Positions 25,805 to 35,044 are shown, numbered from the stretch's first letter. The stretch: 64,000 nucleotides of DNA from Cytobacillus dafuensis (GCF_007995155.1 NZ_CP042593.1:4134001-4198000), one strand, 5' to 3'. The notes: generated by a model not told the origin, from the sequence alone. Numbers and translations: made by a program.

Positions 25805-25871
25805 CACGATGAACCCCTTTTTCAAAAGAAAGTATTCCAAAAGCTCTTGCGCTTTTCTTACTTCCAGATCA

Positions 25872-27020
25872 TTATTTATTCCCTACTAATCTCGAAGTAT
25901 ATCTCCTTGCTGTTTCCATTGGACCGAACTGATAATGCTTCAGCCAAAAATTCGCAAAAACGATCTGGAATGCACTAATGGATAACCAAATAAGAACAAT
26001 CATCACAGAATCTACTTTGCCGCCAAGTCCGAAACCCCAGCCATAAAAAATGATGGTTGAGATAAAATTTTGAAACACATAACAGCTGAGTGACATCTTT
26101 CCAACATTCTCAAGCTTGCTCCAAAGCCAAAACTTTTGAGTTCTCTCTACTATTTTAGCAATAAATGCTAAATAACCTAAAGATAATATTGGTGCAAATA
26201 GGTAGCGGACAGGAAAATCAAAAATGCCCCCTGGCACAAAAATTAGCAAGTTTAATGGAATACCTACAAATAAACCTAATTTAAACAATTTTTCCCGCTG
26301 TTTCTTACCGTTTTCATCTGGAGAAAAAACTCCCGATCTCATGAGTCGAACACCAAGCAAAAAGAGAAATATATTCATAGGGATTACAAAAATGACTTCT
26401 GTCCGCAATAGTACAAAATTGAATAAACGATATTGTACCTGCTCAATCCAGCTTCCATTTTGATAAAGTAATGCAACATCTTTCATATCGCCTAATGATA
26501 GATTCGCACCTGAGAAGCCAAGAACAATTCCTAGCACTAAAAGCAAGAGCATAAATCCGCCGTGAAGTCCGCCAATAATCTTCATCGCTCTTGCAATAAC
26601 GCGATCTCCGCCTTTTACAATAAAGGAAACAATGATCGCCGTTACCCCGTAGCTCATTAATATATCGTATTCCATGACTAGGGTGAAATGAATAAAGCCT
26701 TCCATCATTAAGATAAAGGAAGTCCATAAATAAACCCCTGGCCAAGCATTCCCTTTTCTTAGAGCCTGCTGATATTTTAATTCGAGCCCCACTCCAAACA
26801 TGATTGTTAATAAACCAAGCAGCTTTCCATTCACTAAGAATAATACAAAAATCCTGACGAAATCTTGAAACGACTCCCACCACGCATAATGATCATAAGT
26901 GAAGATATATGACAGATCTCCTAAGTGAGCAAATATCCAAATATTTGTACCAAGTGTCCCTAAGACGGCAAATCCTCTTAAAATATCAAGCAAGCGAATT
27001 CGATCGTTGTTTCCTTTCAT
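25872..27020 (-). CDS. DUF418 family membrane protein
   Basis: 382 residues with about ten hydrophobic helices. The N-terminal RIRLLDILRGFAVLGTLGTNIWIF and the C-terminal GKMSLSCYVFQNFISTIIFYGWGFG with FGPMETARRYT are the hallmarks of DUF418 (YeiB-like) proteins, which belong to the acyltransferase-3-like superfamily. The function is unknown. It is 67 bases upstream of the DesK-like gene on the same strand, so it may be co-transcribed with the two-component genes. Confidence 0.85.
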   Translation of the reverse strand: MKGNNDRIRLLDILRGFAVLGTLGTNIWIFAHLGDLSYIFTYDHYAWWESFQDFVRIFVLFLVNGKLLGLLTIMFGVGLELKYQQALRKGNAWPGVYLWTSFILMMEGFIHFTLVMEYDILMSYGVTAIIVSFIVKGGDRVIARAMKIIGGLHGGFMLLLLVLGIVLGFSGANLSLGDMKDVALLYQNGSWIEQVQYRLFNFVLLRTEVIFVIPMNIFLFLLGVRLMRSGVFSPDENGKKQREKLFKLGLFVGIPLNLLIFVPGGIFDFPVRYLFAPILSLGYLAFIAKIVERTQKFWLWSKLENVGKMSLSCYVFQNFISTIIFYGWGFGLGGKVDSVMIVLIWLSISAFQIVFANFWLKHYQFGPMETARRYTSRLVGNK

Positions 27021-27238
27021 AGAATATCCATTCCCTTTCCATATGAGATACCTTTATTCTAGCGTTGGAAATAAACGACCGGAATTCACACTTATCAGCA
27101 GTTTTTTATGACAGGTGTCATATGATGAAATCCACTTTTTAGGCTCTCACTGTGACCGCTTTCCTTCTTTCTTCTCGTTTACGGTAACGATTATCGTTCA
27201 GCATAAATCAACAAGGTTTATTAACAAAGCCGAGTAAA

Positions 27239-27278
27239 AAACCGGACCTGCTCCTTATAAGTAAGTCCGGTTTAGGTA
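27239..27278 (-). terminator. Terminator of the ABC-F gene
   Basis: AACCGGAC and GTCCGGTT form a stem about 50 bases downstream of the ABC-F stop codon; the minus-strand exit is TTTTTTACTCGG. Confidence 0.65.
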
Positions 27279-27325
27279 ATGTTCCTTAGTTTCATCAGCA
27301 TTATCGTCGAAATAAGTGAATCCAC

Positions 27326-29212
27326 TTATTCAGTCAATACCTCTAGCTGGTGATAAAGCTCCTCACGCTCCGCTTCCAATTTTTCTTTTTCGTGGTATAG
27401 CTTCTGCAATTCTTGCAAATCTTGTTGCTCGTTAAGCCGATTCTCAATGGAGAATAAATTCGATTCAACCTCTGCTATCCTGGTTTCTAACTGTACCAAA
27501 TCAAGCTTTGGTCTATCTTTACCCTCTTTTATCAGGACTTTGGCCTTCACTTTTTCAACAGATTGTGGTGGTAATTTTCTCTGCTGAATCTGCTGCATCC
27601 TTCCTTTTGCCCAATCGTAATTTCCATCAAAGGAGTGAACTTGCTTCGAGTCAATCCAATAGATTTTTTCGAATAGTCGATTTAGGAAATAGCGATCATG
27701 GGAAACAGCAATAATGGTGCCATTATAATCCTCAAGTACTTCCTCCAGCACTTCCCTTGATTCAATATCCAAATGATTCGTTGGTTCATCTAAAATTAAT
27801 AGGTTCATATCCTGATGCATGAGCTGAGCCAGGCGAAGCCGCATTCGCTCTCCCCCGCTAAGCTGCGAAACCTTTCGGAAAACCATATAGCCGTAAAATA
27901 AAAACCTTGCCAAAATATGTCTAGCTTCTCCTTCCGTTACCTTCACTTCATTCCGAAAAGCTTCAATAACTGTTTCTTCTTTAGCATCTGAAAAAATATG
28001 CTGGGAAAGGTAGCCGATTTTCACATTGCTCCCTAGCCTTACTTCTCCCTCATTGGCTCTGATTTGCTGAAGAAGGATTTTTAACAGTGTCGACTTGCCT
28101 GAACCATTCTCCCCGACGATCGCAACACGCTGCTGATACGTAACATGCATGTTAACAGAATGGAATAAATGCTGATCACCAAAAGCCATAGAGACTCCCT
28201 TTAAGAGGGCAACATCCTTACCGCTGCGATCAGTTGATTCCATTTCTAGTCCCATTTTCTTGCGATTCAAATTGGGTCGGCTTAGTTCTTCCATTCTTTC
28301 CAACGCTCTTTCCATGTTCCGTGCTCGTTTGTGCAGTCCTTCATTCGGTGGATTTGCGCGATTCGCCCATTCTCTGAGGCGCTTGATCGCTTCTTTCATT
28401 TTTTTAATTTTCTTTTGCTGTTCTTCATAAGCCTGAAACTCACGAAGCAATCTTTCTTCTTTTTCCTTCACAAATCCTGTAAAGTTCGTTTGATAGCATT
28501 GAATTTCTCCGTCCTCTAAATCGTATATTTTATTAACGACCTCGTCTAAAAAGTAGCGATCATGAGAAACAACAACAACCGTACCATTATAATCTTTCAG
28601 AAATCCCCCAAGCCATTCAACGGCCATTAAATCCAAATGATTGGTCGGCTCGTCTAATAATAAAAAGTCAGGGTTCTTCAATAAAATAAGAGCTAAACCT
28701 ACCTTTGTCTTTTCTCCGCCGCTCAACTTGCCAAATGGCTTTTCAAGTAAATCACTAATTTGCAGCCCATTCACAATCCTTTCGATATTAGCCTCTATTT
28801 CATACCCACCTTTTATAGCAAATTGATCTTGAAAATCCCCATACTGTTCAATCAATATTTGAAGCTGATCGGAATCCTGCTCACTTCCCATTTCTTCTTC
28901 TAATTGCTTCATTTTTTTATCCATTTCTAAAAGGCTTGAGAACGCTGTTTGTAATACCAATTTTGTCGTGATTTCATTTGAATAGTTTGGAATTTGGGCA
29001 AGATACCCGATTTCCGTTCCCTTCTTCCAATGAACCTGCCCAGCGTCCGGCTCTTCAGCTCCCGCCAATAATCGAAACAAAGTCGTTTTCCCGCCGCCAT
29101 TTCGACCGACCAAACCAACACGATCCTTCTCATGAATTTCAAATGAGATATTTTCAAAAATTAAGTTTCCACCGTACATTTTTCCAATATGATTAACGCT
29201 GCATGCGATCAT
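27326..29212 (-). CDS. ABC-F family ATPase (YdiF-like)
   Basis: 628 residues from the ATG at 29212, which is preceded by AAGGAGG; the frame extends to 29239 without a site. Two ABC domains are present: Walker A GRNGGGKTT near residue 36 with LSGGEKTK, and Walker A GENGSGKST near residue 348 with LSGGERMR. They are joined by the charged linker typical of ABC-F proteins (about 235-310). A C-terminal coiled coil follows (about 545-628). There are no membrane helices. ABC-F proteins act on ribosomes as translation factors or antibiotic-protection factors. Housekeeping YdiF is the closest match I can justify. Confidence 0.9.
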   Translation of the reverse strand: MIACSVNHIGKMYGGNLIFENISFEIHEKDRVGLVGRNGGGKTTLFRLLAGAEEPDAGQVHWKKGTEIGYLAQIPNYSNEITTKLVLQTAFSSLLEMDKKMKQLEEEMGSEQDSDQLQILIEQYGDFQDQFAIKGGYEIEANIERIVNGLQISDLLEKPFGKLSGGEKTKVGLALILLKNPDFLLLDEPTNHLDLMAVEWLGGFLKDYNGTVVVVSHDRYFLDEVVNKIYDLEDGEIQCYQTNFTGFVKEKEERLLREFQAYEEQQKKIKKMKEAIKRLREWANRANPPNEGLHKRARNMERALERMEELSRPNLNRKKMGLEMESTDRSGKDVALLKGVSMAFGDQHLFHSVNMHVTYQQRVAIVGENGSGKSTLLKILLQQIRANEGEVRLGSNVKIGYLSQHIFSDAKEETVIEAFRNEVKVTEGEARHILARFLFYGYMVFRKVSQLSGGERMRLRLAQLMHQDMNLLILDEPTNHLDIESREVLEEVLEDYNGTIIAVSHDRYFLNRLFEKIYWIDSKQVHSFDGNYDWAKGRMQQIQQRKLPPQSVEKVKAKVLIKEGKDRPKLDLVQLETRIAEVESNLFSIENRLNEQQDLQELQKLYHEKEKLEAEREELYHQLEVLTE

Positions 29213-29270
29213 TATTTTTTCCTCCTTGTTTATCAACATGACTAATTCAATTTTTTTAAAATAGGGCTCT

Positions 29271-29442
29271 GTTAAACGTTGTTGTTGATTTCCGCTGCAG
29301 GCACTCGCTTTCCGCGGGCGGTCGGGGAAGCCTCCTCGTCGCTAACGCTCCTGCGGGGTCTCCCCTGGACACGCATTTCCCGCAGGAGTCTCGCGCCTTC
29401 CGCTACAATCAACAAGTGTAAATATCAACATTAAGCTTTAAC
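29271..29442. repeat. Family C GC-rich repeat, copy 2
   Basis: 172 bp, bounded by GTTAAAC and GCTTTAAC. It is the most regular copy: GATTTCCGCTGCAGGCACT, GCTTTCCGCGGGCGGTCGG, CTCCTGCGGGGTCTCCCC, TTCCCGCAGGAGTCTCGCG. Complementary blocks within it (CCTGCGGG and CCCGCAGG) can fold. It lies 59 bases upstream of the ABC-F start. Confidence 0.75.
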
Positions 29443-29451
29443 ACTGCCTAA

Positions 29452-29488
29452 ATTAAAAAAAGCCATAGGAAGACACTTCTTCCCATGG
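29452..29488. terminator. Hairpin terminator
   Basis: AGCCATAGGAAGA and CTTCCCATGGCT form a stem flanked by A and T runs. Confidence 0.5.
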
Positions 29489-29638
29489 CTTGCACGAATG
29501 AATAATTATGACGCAGATTTCAGCGGATTGGGTGTTTACTTCCACTGCAAATAGCAATCACATTATTGTCCAATAAAATAGGAGAGCATGAAAAGCCCTC
29601 CTAAATCCGTACATATAAAATGTGGGTTAGAGATGAGT

Positions 29639-29773
29639 TCACTGCTTGATTTTTGCTATGAAATTGCTAAAAAAGGGCATACTTATCCCGTTAACAGCGA
29701 ATCCAGCAAAAATCGCACGGTAAATGTAAATGAATTCCATCCAAAATCCGCGCATTAAAACAGCTTGACTCAT
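29639..29773 (-). CDS. Small hydrophobic protein, 44 residues
   Basis: GGAGGTGGGG precedes the ATG. The peptide MSQAVLMRGFWMEFIYIYRA continues into a glycine- and phenylalanine-rich hydrophobic stretch (residues 20-40) and a lysine-rich end, so it could be a single-pass membrane peptide. I do not recognise it. A GGAG/CTCC hairpin at about 29581-29601 lies downstream. It is just outside the Tn3-type transposon. Confidence 0.5.
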   Translation of the reverse strand: MSQAVLMRGFWMEFIYIYRAIFAGFAVNGISMPFFSNFIAKIKQ

Positions 29774-29866
29774 CACTTCCCCACCTCCATTTCCTAATAA
29801 TTATTAATATTTTAATATGTTCAAAATTAATTTTCAAGTAAAAATACACATTTGTATGTAATGACG

Positions 29867-29871
29867 AATAA
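29867..29871. other. Left copy of the 5-bp target duplication
   Basis: AATAA directly abuts the left inverted repeat and is repeated at 35866-35870 after the right one. Confidence 0.8.
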
Positions 29872-29909
29872 GGGGTAGCACCAACAAAACGCGAATTTCG
29901 TACGCTAAG
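29872..29909 (+). repeat. Tn3-type left inverted repeat
   Basis: 38 bp, identical in reverse complement to 35828-35865. Identity extends inward for about 29 more bases, to GCCGATTTC. Confidence 0.9.
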
Positions 29910-30006
29910 CAACATTTCATAAAGAAAAAGCCGATTTCTTGTTGTAGCTTTGGAATAAAGCTTAATCAAAAGTATTCCGCAAAAACTCATTCTGGGGCAA
30001 ATAAAA

Positions 30007-30049
30007 AGAATCCATTTTGAAAAGGTTTGATCAAAATGGATTCTTACCT
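30007..30049 (-). terminator. Hairpin terminator inside the transposon
   Basis: AAGAATCCATTTTGA and TCAAAATGGATTCTT form a long stem downstream of the monooxygenase-fold gene. Confidence 0.6.
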
Positions 30050-30185
30050 AGCAGATTTAAGTTTAGTTTTTATAAATAAGTTTAATTATTTTTCTATTCC
30101 ACTGTTTGTACAAATGTGCTGTTAGGGCAAAAAAGGTCGCTTAATTACAAGCTCCCTTAAACGCAAGTTACCTTTAGGTGAATTA

Positions 30186-30506
30186 CTAACTCAGGTCAAT
30201 TCCTTTAAAAGAATACTCTCTTACCACCTTACAAATCTGCATGTTATATTGGCTGTACCACATTTCTTTTCCTTTTTGTTGTGCTACTTGATGCGTCGTA
30301 TTAGCTTTCCATTTTTGAATTGCTTCTAAAGATTCCCAATAAGAAATTGTAACACCATAACCTTCGCTATTTCTTACGCTCTCAATCCTAATAAATCCAG
30401 GTTGTGTTTTTACTAGTTCTACCAAGTTGTCTGACATACTTTCATATCTTTCTGAATTGTGCTCTGTTCTTTGAGAAGTAAATATAGCTACATAATAGGT
30501 CTTCAT
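30186..30506 (-). CDS. Antibiotic biosynthesis monooxygenase-fold protein
   Basis: 106 residues from the ATG at 30506, preceded by AAGGAGGT; an ATG eight codons upstream lacks spacing. It shows the dimeric alpha/beta-barrel pattern of the ABM family: YVAIFTSQR, QPGFIRIESVRNSEGYGVTISYW, then SLEAIQKWKANTTHQVAQQ. Members include heme-degrading and quinol monooxygenases and many proteins of unknown role. It is divergent from the ArsR-type gene, with a shared regulatory region of about 90 bases. Confidence 0.8.
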   Translation of the reverse strand: MKTYYVAIFTSQRTEHNSERYESMSDNLVELVKTQPGFIRIESVRNSEGYGVTISYWESLEAIQKWKANTTHQVAQQKGKEMWYSQYNMQICKVVREYSFKGIDLS

Positions 30507-30555
30507 TGTGTTACCTCCTTGAGTTGTCATAAATCATTGTAAGCGACAAACACTT

Positions 30556-30579
30556 CAAATATAATCGAAATATGGAATG
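30556..30579. promoter_or_regulatory. Candidate operator shared with the EamA promoter
   Basis: This divergent promoter contains ATCGAAATATGGAATGCA, and the same 18 bases occur at about 35059-35076 before the EamA gene. In both places TTC, ten bases, GAA precedes or overlaps it. It is likely bound by the ArsR-type regulator encoded here. Confidence 0.5.
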
Positions 30580-30596
30580 CAGAAAGGTTGACGAAA

Positions 30597-31283
30597 ATGA
30601 GTATAAATCCACATGTGGCGGAAATCGCCTTTCTCCTTGGAGAAAAGTCACGGGCAACAATTCTAATAAGTTTAATGGATGGCCGGTTTCATACAGCCAG
30701 TGAATTAGCTTATATGGCTGCAATAACACCTCAAACAGCCAGTTTTCATCTTTCTAAATTAATAGAAGCTAGCCTTGTTAACGTTGATAAACAAGGACGC
30801 CATCGCTATTATCAGCTAGCTAATGAAGAAGTTGCACGCATTTTAGAATCTTTTCTTGCGATTTCTCCACCTCCTGAAGTGCGTTCGTTAAAACAATCTA
30901 GTCAAGTAAAATTGCTTCGAGAAGCTAGAACTTGCTATGACCACTTAGCAGGAAAATTAGGAGTCGGCTTAACCGAATCAATGTTGAATACTGGTTATTT
31001 GGAAAAAGAAGAAAGAAACTTTGTAGTAACACCTAAAGGAGAACAGTTCTTTACTGATTTCGGCATTGATTTAGATCAATTAAAAAGAAAGCGACGATCA
31101 TTTTCTCATGCATGTTTAGACTGGAGTGAGCGTCATCATCATCTTGCCGGTGCTTTAGGAAATGAGCTGATGAAACGCTTTTTTGATTTAAGTTGGATAG
31201 TTCAAGTTCCATCTATTCGAGCTGTAAAAGTCACAGATAAAGGAAAAGTAGGTTTTAAACAACATTTCAACATAAATATATAA
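30597..31283 (+). CDS. ArsR family transcriptional regulator (YdfF-like)
   Basis: 228 residues from the ATG at 30597, with AAAGG upstream. The winged helix at about 10-80 reads FLLGEKSRATILISLMDGRFHTASELAYMAAITPQTASFHLSKLIEASLV. The C-terminal region RRSFSHACLDWSERHHHLAGALGNELMKRFF is typical of the longer YdfF-type members and is Cys/His-rich, so it could bind a metal or ligand. A family A element abuts its stop codon. The TAA lies in the TTTAT-type border of that element. Confidence 0.85.
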   Translation: MSINPHVAEIAFLLGEKSRATILISLMDGRFHTASELAYMAAITPQTASFHLSKLIEASLVNVDKQGRHRYYQLANEEVARILESFLAISPPPEVRSLKQSSQVKLLREARTCYDHLAGKLGVGLTESMLNTGYLEKEERNFVVTPKGEQFFTDFGIDLDQLKRKRRSFSHACLDWSERHHHLAGALGNELMKRFFDLSWIVQVPSIRAVKVTDKGKVGFKQHFNINI

Positions 31284-31284
31284 A

Positions 31285-31498
31285 GTGAAACTTCCATCAG
31301 TGGGGGGTTTTTTCATCCCCCACTGATGGTTAGTTGCGGCCCACAGGAAGTGGGTCACGCAGACGTTGCCACACGATGTGGCGCTTTTAGTCTGTGTTCA
31401 TTTTATGGGCTTTTACGGGCAGTTGTCCCCCACCTATCTTCCTCGCTTCTCTCTCAATCTTGAAGTGGGGGTCTTACTGCCCGTTAATGCGGGATAAA
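31285..31498 (-). mobile_element. Family A element 3
   Basis: 214 bp, minus-strand orientation. TTTAT is at 31494-31498 and GTTTCAC at 31285-31291, followed by TTTATA that overlaps the ArsR gene's stop codon. The structure matches element 2, with a right-end stem CCATCAGTGGGGG/CCCCCACTGATGG that is complete and perfect. It is nested inside the Tn3-type transposon. Confidence 0.75.
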
Positions 31499-31603
31499 AT
31501 TTTAAATTCAAATAACACTTACATTTGAATAAGGGGCTATTTTTAATTCTTCGTAATCTAAAATAATCAAATTTTATTTAAAAGAAACAATAAAACGCCT
31601 TTA

Positions 31604-31633
31604 TTGACCAGTCGGTACAAAAGGTGTATTCTA
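31604..31633 (+). promoter_or_regulatory. Promoter and possible TetR operator
   Basis: TTGACC and TATTCT are spaced like -35 and -10 boxes before the TetR gene. Between them lies CCAGTCGGTAC, similar to the CxAGTCGGT half-sites of TetR efflux regulators, suggesting autorepression. Confidence 0.5.
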
Positions 31634-31666
31634 CTAATGTTATCTTAAAATGAGAGGAGAATAAGA

Positions 31667-32263
31667 TTGAATAATCGTGGCAGACCCAGAGAGTTTAATT
31701 ATTCCTCAATTGTAGATGTTGCAATGAAAACATTTTGGATAAGAGGATATGAGGGGTGTTCTACACAAAATTTATGCAGTGATACAGGACTTGGAAAAGG
31801 AAGTTTATACAATACTTTCGGTAGTAAACATGAACTGTATAAACAAGTATTAGAACGCTACCATGAAATTGGGATTAGGGAACAAAGGAAATTGTTAGAT
31901 ACTCCAATTCCAGTTAAAGAACGATTAAGTAATTTTTTTGAATGGGCATTGAAAGAAGACTTTGAGAATATTGATCAAAAAGGATGTTTATTGATTAATG
32001 CCAGTATAGAACGTGCTAAAAACGATTTAATGGTACAAGAAATTTTCACAAAACATGTTGAGCTTCTTAAACAAGCTATTGAAACTGTGATGGAGGAAGG
32101 ATTGCAAACAGGTGAAATTTCAAAGAATCAATCAGCTGAAGAATTAGCTAGTCTGTTTTTAAGCAGTTATTACGGATTCCGTGTTCTTAATGTATCGATG
32201 CAAAATCAGATGTTAGCTGAACAGGTTATCAAAGGAACAATGGAGTCCATTTTTGGCGCTTAG
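31667..32263 (+). CDS. TetR family regulator of the MFS exporter
   Basis: 198 residues with a TTG start after GAGAGGAG. The HTH at about 12-55 reads VAMKTFWIRGYEGCSTQNLCSDTGLGKGSLYNTFGSKHELYKQVL, followed by a TetR_C-like helical domain (about 80-190). It is directly followed by the MFS gene with 61 bases between, so it most likely represses that exporter. Both are cargo of the Tn3-type transposon. Confidence 0.88.
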   Translation: MNNRGRPREFNYSSIVDVAMKTFWIRGYEGCSTQNLCSDTGLGKGSLYNTFGSKHELYKQVLERYHEIGIREQRKLLDTPIPVKERLSNFFEWALKEDFENIDQKGCLLINASIERAKNDLMVQEIFTKHVELLKQAIETVMEEGLQTGEISKNQSAEELASLFLSSYYGFRVLNVSMQNQMLAEQVIKGTMESIFGA

Positions 32264-32324
32264 TGCGCTCTTTTTTCGCACTATTTTTGTACCAATCATT
32301 ACAATAATGATAAGGAGTGTTTTT

Positions 32325-33473
32325 ATGCCATCGATTATTTATTTATTAGCTTTAGCAATCTTTTGTATGACTACATCAGAATTTATGGTTGCAGGTATGA
32401 TGAACGAACTTGCTTTTGTATTTCAGGTTTCTATATCGTCTATTGGGTATTTAATTACAGCTTATGCAGGAGCAATGGTCATAGGAGGTCCCCTTGTGAC
32501 CGCAACTCTCACTCTCCTACGAGTGCGCAGTAAACAAGCATTATTGTTTTTAATGTTTATATTTTTAATTGGTCAATCACTCGGAGCTATTGCTTGGAAC
32601 TATGATATTATGATGATTTCACGTATTATAACTGGTATCGCTTCAGCTTCTGCTTTTGGAGTTGCGATTTCCTTTTCTGCAGCATTGGTTCACTCTGATT
32701 CAAGGGGAAAAGCTGCATCAATTGTACTTGCAGGTTTAATGATTGCAACTGTCTTAGGATTACCTATAACAACCTTTATTTCGCAATATTATGGCTGGCG
32801 TATTAGCTTTGGGGCTGTTTCTGTTCTTGTTCTAGTATCAGGAATAATGATCCAATGGTTGTTACCATCATCTTCAAATAAAGAGCAATTAAATTGGAAA
32901 GACGAACTTCAGCGATTTAAAAATTTTCATCTTTGGGCAGCGTACGTAACAAGTATGTTTATTATTGGAGGTACGTTTGCAGCATTTAGTTATTTCACTC
33001 CTATCTTTACAAACGTTACAGGCTTTTCAAGCGCAAGTATTCCATATTTACTTGCTCTCTATGGTAGTGCGACGGTAATTGGGAATATAATAATTGGCAA
33101 GTTCGCTGATAAATTTACAATGAAAATACTTATGGGTGGATTAATTATATTAATCGTAGCGTTGTCTTTATTTGCTTTAGGTGCAGAGAATAGATACATT
33201 GCGGTTATTTCTACGATTTTTATTGGTTTAACTGGTGTAGCATTGAATCCGGCTATGGTTGCGAGGGTAATGAAAACAGCTGGTAATGGAACAATGATAA
33301 ATACCGTTCATAGTTCTTTTATTACGCTGGGTATTGTTATTGGTTCGTCACTAGGTGGTCTTGGAATCAGTAAAGGATATGGTTTTGTATCTCCGCTGTG
33401 GATTGGATCTTGTTTAGCTATCCTTGGGGTAATTTCATTATTACCATATTTATATAAGAGAAAGACGGATTAA
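32325..33473 (+). CDS. MFS drug exporter (DHA1, AraJ/CmlA-like)
   Basis: 382 residues from the ATG at 32325, which has AAGGAG seven bases upstream. The frame is open to 32253, overlapping the TetR gene, without a site. Twelve hydrophobic helices are seen. The start LLALAIFCMTTSEFMVAGMMNELAF is the usual N-terminus of this group, and motif C appears in the fifth helix (LAGLMIATVLGLPITTF). It exports small hydrophobic compounds by proton antiport; the natural substrate is unknown. TetR control and transposon carriage suggest an inducible resistance function. Confidence 0.87.
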   Translation: MPSIIYLLALAIFCMTTSEFMVAGMMNELAFVFQVSISSIGYLITAYAGAMVIGGPLVTATLTLLRVRSKQALLFLMFIFLIGQSLGAIAWNYDIMMISRIITGIASASAFGVAISFSAALVHSDSRGKAASIVLAGLMIATVLGLPITTFISQYYGWRISFGAVSVLVLVSGIMIQWLLPSSSNKEQLNWKDELQRFKNFHLWAAYVTSMFIIGGTFAAFSYFTPIFTNVTGFSSASIPYLLALYGSATVIGNIIIGKFADKFTMKILMGGLIILIVALSLFALGAENRYIAVISTIFIGLTGVALNPAMVARVMKTAGNGTMINTVHSSFITLGIVIGSSLGGLGISKGYGFVSPLWIGSCLAILGVISLLPYLYKRKTD

Positions 33474-33480
33474 GTGGTTT

Positions 33481-33853
33481 AAAGTGTCTTTACATCTTTA
33501 TTCCCTTTTCGCTAAATTTACTTTTTGATTATGCGTTGATAATGATAGTTTTTTGCTAGGTATCTAGTCAACAATCCGGTAGCTATATTATTCTTATAAA
33601 GAAAGCATCTTTCTTGTTAGCTTAGATTACAATTGTAATCAAACTTTGTTGTTAAAATGAATTATATAGAAAAACGTAGCCTCTTATTTTGATTAATCTT
33701 TTTTCAAAATAAAAGGGCTTATTCTATTACAAAATCAACGTTCGTAACACTTTCCTAATCAAACTTTGTTTTAAACCAACACCTAACGTTGTTTTTTATA
33801 AAAATTCTAAAAAGAGATTTAAAAAGTTTCTTATAGGAAAATAAAGGGCGATT
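33481..33853. other. AT-rich stretch with one hairpin
   Basis: The only structure seen is a stem of CCTCTTATTTTGA with TCAAAATAAAAGG at about 33681-33714, which on the minus strand ends in a T run and may be the old terminator of the gene fragment at 33854-33956. Confidence 0.3.
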
Positions 33854-33956
33854 TTAATAAATTCCGTAATATTTCCAATTATCATAATTAAAAAATTTTA
33901 GATTCCCACCTGAATCCTTAGGATCAATTGGATTGTTGTTATATTTCCTATATAAA
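33854..33956 (-). pseudogene. C-terminal gene fragment cut by element 4
   Basis: 34 codons on the minus strand run from the element's right border to a TAA. They read RKYNNNPIDPKDSGGNLKFF and then NYDNWKYYGIY, clearly protein-like. No start or upstream part exists on the other side of the element. I do not recognise the family. Confidence 0.35.
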
Positions 33957-34061
33957 GTGAAACTTCCATCAGTGGGGGTTTTTTCATCCCCCACTTAGGT
34001 TTCTTTAATTCTCTCGCAACCTTGAAGTGGGGGGTCTTACTGCCCGTTAATCTGCGATAAA
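33957..34061 (-). mobile_element. Family A element 4 (minimal form)
   Basis: Only 105 bp, minus orientation. TTTAT is at 34057-34061 and GTTTCAC at 33957-33963. It keeps the left stem start and a right-end CCATCAGTGGGGG, but the whole central hairpin region is deleted, and CCCCCACTT of the left end is now joined to the right-end block. It shows the minimum retained by the family. It is nested in the transposon. Confidence 0.7.
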
Positions 34062-34089
34062 CCTCCTTCAGTCAATTTTTATTTCACGC

Positions 34090-34992
34090 TTAGACTGATT
34101 TATTTATATGTAAAGTATTTTTAACTAGATTATTTTTCTGTTGAAAATTTCTATTTACAAGATAGATACCACTAATAATAAACAAGCCACCAATTATAAT
34201 TGAAGGATATAACTTCTCCCCTAATAATAACCAACCAGATAATACACCGAAGAAAGGTGCCAAAAACAGAAAAGCACTTGTTTTTCCTGGATCCCCCTTT
34301 TGTAGAAGGTAATACCAGACAGCAAATTGAACAATAGAAGACATAATACTTAACCATAATAAAATGAACAATGAATTAACATTCAAAATGAAGTACGGCT
34401 TTTCAAGAATAAAGCTAGCAAGTAAAAGTAGTAATCCACCAAAAAACATCTGATAAGCGGATAGAACCCAAGTATCGAAAGACGTTCCCCATTTTTTAAC
34501 TAATAATGTTGAAATTGCCCAAAAAACAGCTGAAAGAATTCCAAAAAGAATGCCAATATTAAATTCAATTTGTGCTCCCATTGTAATAACTACCCCTACT
34601 AACCCTAAAAGAACACCAATCCATTGATAAAGTTTATAGCGTGCTTGTAAAAAGATGGTGCTGAATACAACAACAAGTAAAGGATTAGAAAATGTAAGAA
34701 TTGAGGATTCACTAGCTGTAATGGTTCGTAAACTCAAGAAAATCCCCCCCATAACACCAGCTGTTTGGAAAGTACCAATAATAAACATCTTTATCCACTG
34801 TCCTTTAGATGTTGGGTGAGGTCTTTTTAACATGATAACGATTGCTGCCATTATGAATCCGGCAAGTATGAAACGCAATGCTGCTAATAACAACGGGGAT
34901 GAATAAGACAAACCTATTTTACCTACAGCAAAAGAAGAGCCCATTAAAAATGTTGTTAAGAGTATTAATATTATAAATTTGAAATTATTCAT
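34090..34992 (-). CDS. EamA family (DMT) transporter
   Basis: 300 residues with ten hydrophobic helices in two EamA repeats (about 8-140 and 150-285). Family marks are GSSFAVGKIGLSYSSPLLLAALRFILAG and SILTFSNPLLVVVFSTIFL in the first repeat and SAFLFLAPFFGVLSGWLLLGEKL in the second. Family members export metabolites, amino acids or drugs. It is transposon cargo and has a promoter region sharing an 18-bp motif with the ArsR-type gene region. Confidence 0.87.
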   Translation of the reverse strand: MNNFKFIILILLTTFLMGSSFAVGKIGLSYSSPLLLAALRFILAGFIMAAIVIMLKRPHPTSKGQWIKMFIIGTFQTAGVMGGIFLSLRTITASESSILTFSNPLLVVVFSTIFLQARYKLYQWIGVLLGLVGVVITMGAQIEFNIGILFGILSAVFWAISTLLVKKWGTSFDTWVLSAYQMFFGGLLLLLASFILEKPYFILNVNSLFILLWLSIMSSIVQFAVWYYLLQKGDPGKTSAFLFLAPFFGVLSGWLLLGEKLYPSIIIGGLFIISGIYLVNRNFQQKNNLVKNTLHINKSV

Positions 34993-35044
34993 TTTTTACC
35001 TCCTCACATTTCGTAGTGACTAATATGTAAATATTATAAATTCT

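Noticed and set aside
24088..25840. Membrane-fluidity regulon with a desaturase (des)
   Set aside because: The kinase and regulator are DesKR-like, but no desaturase gene is adjacent, so the specific role cannot be claimed.
29691..29990. 99-codon minus-strand frame over the transposon's left end
   Set aside because: It crosses the inverted repeat and target duplication and would not exist without the insertion; no ribosome binding site.
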